The translations under genes were made by a program, and so were the position numbers. The notes beneath the pieces are model-generated. The model did not search any database. It was not told the origin of the DNA and worked only from the letters and a program-made list of their open reading frames with translations. From assembly GCF_000003605.2 (NCBI RefSeq), contig NW_003128369.1, forward strand, positions 903,838 through 914,470: a stretch of 10,633 nt of DNA, in the 5' to 3' direction. Below are positions 7,468-10,633 of this stretch, piece by piece (the first letter of the stretch is position 1; each line of letters starts with the position of its first letter). This DNA comes from Saccoglossus kowalevskii (lineage: Eukaryota > Hemichordata > Enteropneusta > Harrimaniidae).

Positions 7468-8939
7468 CATCTAGCAACATCTCACATTTTACATAACCAA
7501 TTCCTACAATTTTTTTGAATTTGAAATAAATTTATTTTCAAAATTGATATGGCAGTCTTTGGAGTATACTGAAATATAAATCCTCAGAATATGAATGTAT
7601 ATAAACAGGGGATGAATACAGATCAGAAAATAGAAGCTGATTTGAATATTCATGAGATGAAAAAATAGAAGCTGATTGGTCACATCAACAGCAGATGAAT
7701 GATTGGATAAGACTTGACCTCAATTTACATAATAATGAAAAGATGAACACAACAGGTTATACCTGTACAGTATTTACACAATTATAAACACATAACTGTT
7801 TTGCCATCGTTTGGATTGTATTGGTCTCTGCTGCAGATGTGCTTCTAAGAAAGAAAATATTGCAATGAAATGCTTGATAACTTTCATTTTTATACAATGA
7901 ATCTTTTAAGGCACCATTATATTAATTATTATTAATATTGTTGAAAGTAAAAAACACATTTGCACATAAATAAATCAAAATGAAACTCTGGAGTAGAAAT
8001 AGATTTCAAGCAGTACAAGTTAGTGTTAATATTAATGTGGAAAAAAATCAAATGTGTGATATAACTTTGTGTTTCAGCTTCACCATGGCCTAATATTCTG
8101 TGCAGGTGTGATAAATAGAATAAAATAATACCAAAAATGAGAAAACAGATTGTTTTGTTCATGTTTTGAAATTTGGATTGACTTATTTGATTAGATTTAT
8201 CTCACTGTGAATCTGGGAATTGCATAAAGTAATTTTTTTTTAACAATCTCAACCCCTCCAGTTATTGCAAATCAATAAGAGGTATTCATACATAAACTTT
8301 AAAACAAAAAAGAACACTCAACATGAGGGATTATCGAATTGAAAAACATTTTTCTTTTTCAAACATACATGTATATGCTTTTTTCATAATTTGTTTTCAC
8401 ACAATATACTGCCATAATCGAGGTGAGGTGTCAGAGGTCAACAATGGTAAAAATGTCATGTTCATATCTTGTTAGTTGCAAAAAAATAATGCTGGAAACA
8501 AGACTTATAATAAATATTGATAAATTCATCAAAAATATTAATAGTATTAAGTAGCAAAATTGAATTTCAAGGCATTGTTATCAAAATACTTTTACAAAAT
8601 TTGGCGGGTTTCTGAAAATACTGATATGCATAATTATTGCAACGTCATAATTAATGTACTCTGAACATTTGAATCATGGGATCACAAACCTAACATACTA
8701 TCTAAACCTAGCTGTTAGTGGATGAACAATCAACCAATCAACACAGGCGTATCAAACAACCCTCAAAGATATTGAATGTAAGGCTATATACAATTGATGG
8801 CTATCATCATGATTTATAAGGTGACAAGTAAACTACATCCCATAATAATATATATGGTTACTATGGGCAACATAGGCATGAGGTTGATTCATACGTATAT
8901 ATATCTAAGGTGAACTATTTTCAGTATTTCGTGTATTGC

Positions 8940-8950
8940 TTTATTTTATT
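8940..8950 (-). terminator. Candidate poly(A) signals for the Crumbs transcript
   Basis: On the minus strand two overlapping AATAAA hexamers are read here, about 490 bases after the Crumbs stop codon. They are the first such hexamers after the stop on that strand, so a 3'UTR of about 0.5 kb is plausible. Confidence 0.5.
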
Positions 8951-9436
8951 TAAAAATTTGACAGCCAAGCATCGCATCAGGAGACATGCAATGACAGATA
9001 TGTCACTATCTCATCCAATTATAATACATGTTAGTAAAAATTGTCTGTGTTTTAACTAAATTTGATTATTTCTCATAACTACACTGTACAGATACAAAAA
9101 TGATTTGATATATAAAAAAACGTTATTATTTACAAGTGTGTCAATCCCACAATGCACTAACCAATATGGCTGCCAAATGAAATAGTTTGTATTAAGTACA
9201 TATAGTGAGAATGCAAATCAAGAATTTCCGGCAATGGCTATGTACATTATGTATAAGTTATAAGCAGCACAATATTGTACAGCATAAACACTGGCTTCAC
9301 ACTTTCACTAGTGAGAAATTGGCTGAAACTTATCTGAAACGCTTGACAGTAGAGAGGAAGCCATATTGGATCAAGATATCAAGTGCATTGCAGAGATTGT
9401 CAAATGTCAAATTTGTTGTCTACTAATATATTCTCT

Positions 9437-9664
9437 TCATATAAGTCTTTCTTCAGGTGGTGGTTTCAATACATTACCCATTTCCACACGCGAACCTGTC
9501 ATCTCTTGTCGACTGGGACTATACGTGCCTCTAGTTGCTCGCTTACTTCTCACAGAGAAGAGGAAGACAAGAAGAATAATCAGCATAATGAACACCAAGC
9601 CACCCAAGGCTGCACCAATGATGATTACAAGGTCAGGGTCATCGCTGACTGGAGCTGCTATAAC
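9437..9664 (-). CDS. crb: Crumbs polarity protein, last coding exon (transmembrane helix and cytoplasmic tail), 5'-partial
   Basis: Crumbs is an apical epithelial membrane protein that organises cell polarity through its short tail. The exon encodes 75 residues. Residues 1-11 are extracellular (PVSDDPD). Residues 12-38 form one hydrophobic helix starting [16 protein letters not shown]. Residues 39-75 are the tail, exactly 37 residues as in fly Crumbs. [11 protein letters not shown] is the juxtamembrane FERM-binding motif with the two Thr positions known as aPKC targets. [12 protein letters not shown] ends in the ERLI motif that binds the PDZ domain of Pals1/Stardust and Par6. TGA is at 9439-9437. 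The most likely acceptor is the AG at 9666-9665 (minus strand); two other AGs lie within the next 10 bases, so the exon start is uncertain by a few codons. The EGF and laminin-G exons must lie beyond the right edge. Confidence 0.93.
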   Translation of the reverse strand, partial: VIAAPVSDDPDLVIIIGAALGGLVFIMLIILLVFLFSVRSKRATRGTYSPSRQEMTGSRVEMGNVLKPPPEERLI

Positions 9665-9821
9665 CTTCAAATATAGAAATACATCAATTTGTCAATAAAC
9701 TGTAATAATAAAATTGTATATGAAGTAGATGTTGTATGTTAAAATCTGATTTACCCCTTGCAGCCACTAAATAGGGGGGAACAAAACAGCTATGAAATAA
9801 CATAGTAAAACATTTATAGTA

Positions 9822-10032
9822 TACTGTAAAGGGATTAATTATTCACTGGGTTTTAATTTTGCTCATTTCGCTGACTGGAAAATGCGCTAAATTAAAACCC
9901 GGTGAATATGTAAAATTTAGCATAGAACACATTATCTAAATGATCAAACCGTGAATTTAAAACCCACTGAATATGCCAAAAATGGTAAATCAGCAAAATT
10001 TAAACCTAGTGAAAATTAGTCATTTTACAGTA
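9822..10032. mobile_element. Foldback MITE with ~40-bp inverted ends, TA-flanked
   Basis: The ends TACTGTAAA (9822-9830) and TTTACAGTA (10024-10032) are perfect inverted copies. Pairing extends for about 40 bases with five mismatches and one gap. TA at each edge suggests TA target duplication. A second internal hairpin at 9841-9907 pairs ATTCACTGGGTTTTAATTT with AAATTAAAACCCGGTGAAT. The AAACCC-(A/G)(C/G)TGAAT motif occurs four times, once inverted. No transposase frame is present. Confidence 0.85.
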
Positions 10033-10413
10033 GCACACTGTAAACTACAGATGCTGTCCTCATTTATTATGCGAGGTGGTGCACACCTTTTATTTATCAC
10101 AACAAACACCACCAATGGCCAAGATCTGAATACTATGGCAGTAAAACTTAATCCACTAAAACGGGTTAACAATCCCAATGGTCGAAATAGATCAATCATT
10201 TCAGCAGAGCACAGCAGTCTTGCAATAATAAGTGCATGCATAATTACAAAAACATCATAGAGAAACAAACAGCCTTGGTTTTGTTTACATTTTGAAGTGT
10301 TTCAACTCCTGTGTTTAGATCTTATCAATGAGATATGTTTAATAGCACCAAACTTTTAGAGTCAACAAGACCTGTTATACATGTAGGATATGTCTGTTAC
10401 ACGTCTGGATATA

Positions 10414-10550
10414 ACATGAAATGAACAAATCTGATAAAGGTCTATTTCAATTATCAAGAAGTAGTTAAAAATAGTATTTTCACCAAAAATAACAAAAGTA
10501 TTCACTAAAATTAGAGTAGTCAAGATATTGTCACGAAATGTTGAAAGCTA
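10414..10550 (+). repeat. Dispersed repeat, third copy
   Basis: CATGAAATGAACAAATCTGA matches the cores near 6911 and 7030. About 110 bases later CAAGATATTGTCACGAAATG resembles the next unit start, so the same tandem layout is present. The repeat family is not identified. Confidence 0.75.
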
Positions 10551-10633
10551 ATAGGGACCACCACATGTATATACCAATCGGAGTAGACGTTTTGAAAAAG
10601 TAGTCAAAAAAAACATTTTTGTAAAACAATTAC

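Larger units (their letters stand above)
6374..9436. other. Convergent intergenic and 3'UTR region
   Basis: About 3.06 kb of AT-rich sequence lies between the ACE-like stop and the Crumbs stop. It should contain both 3' untranslated regions. It also holds the tandem pair of a dispersed repeat (6898-7100), a hairpin (7140-7200), an ACAT microsatellite near 7448-7467, and a 16-base direct repeat (7627-7642 and 7662-7677). The open frames here are short and show no recognisable protein. Confidence 0.8.
9665..10633 (-). other. Crumbs intron upstream of the last exon
   Basis: Minus-strand intron running off the right edge. I searched it for cysteine-rich EGF or laminin-G coding sequence and found none. 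It holds the 211-bp element at 9822-10032 and one copy of the dispersed repeat at 10414-10550. Confidence 0.75.

Noticed and set aside
9366-9698. Plus-strand open frames opposite the Crumbs exon
   Set aside because: They are shadows of the strongly conserved minus-strand Crumbs frame and resemble nothing known.
10020-10268. Minus-strand open frame of 82 codons with hydrophobic stretches
   Set aside because: It overlaps the end of the foldback element, has no known motif, and does not look like Crumbs EGF or laminin-G sequence.

Overview
The window looks like nuclear DNA of an intron-rich, AT-rich invertebrate animal, probably a non-vertebrate deuterostome (hemichordate, echinoderm or cephalochordate). 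The evidence is split genes with GT-AG introns, two recognisably metazoan proteins, and many small non-coding mobile elements. The species cannot be fixed from sequence alone.

Plus strand, 671-6373: the 3' part of a gene for an angiotensin-converting enzyme (peptidase family M2). Eight exons are visible (671-768, 955-1124, 3521-3744, 3916-4060, 4750-4847, 5182-5304, 5456-5676, 6279-6373). They encode about 390 residues: the zinc site HEMGH plus the distal Glu, the conserved Cys pairs, and a hydrophobic C-terminus. The 5' exons lie outside the window. Many local signatures are closer to vertebrate ACE2 than to ACE, but there is no collectrin-like domain. The exon at 4750-4847 appears one base short. 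This puts a TAA in frame just before its donor site, so the gene as written is a broken allele, a pseudogene or carries a sequence error.

Minus strand, 9437-9664: the last coding exon of Crumbs, with one transmembrane helix and a perfect-length 37-residue cytoplasmic tail (FERM-binding and PDZ-binding motifs, C-terminal ERLI). The rest of Crumbs lies beyond the right edge. The two genes are convergent, with about 3.06 kb between stop codons. That interval is AT-rich and holds candidate 3' ends for both genes and a repeat family. There is no sign of a functional link between the two genes.

Non-coding content: an 80-bp minisatellite at the left edge; a (GAACA)n microsatellite; three terminal-inverted-repeat elements (2620-2851, 4464-4607, 9822-10032); a dispersed repeat with an internal ~115-120 bp period (6898-7100 and 10414-10550); a hairpin at 7140-7200; and copies of a splice-donor-like unit just inside one ACE intron. 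I saw no CRISPR, tRNA, rRNA or prokaryotic feature. I found no convincing new multi-gene system. The most useful leads are the frame lesion, the ACE2-like active site without a collectrin domain, and the mobile elements carrying NRF-1-like motifs.
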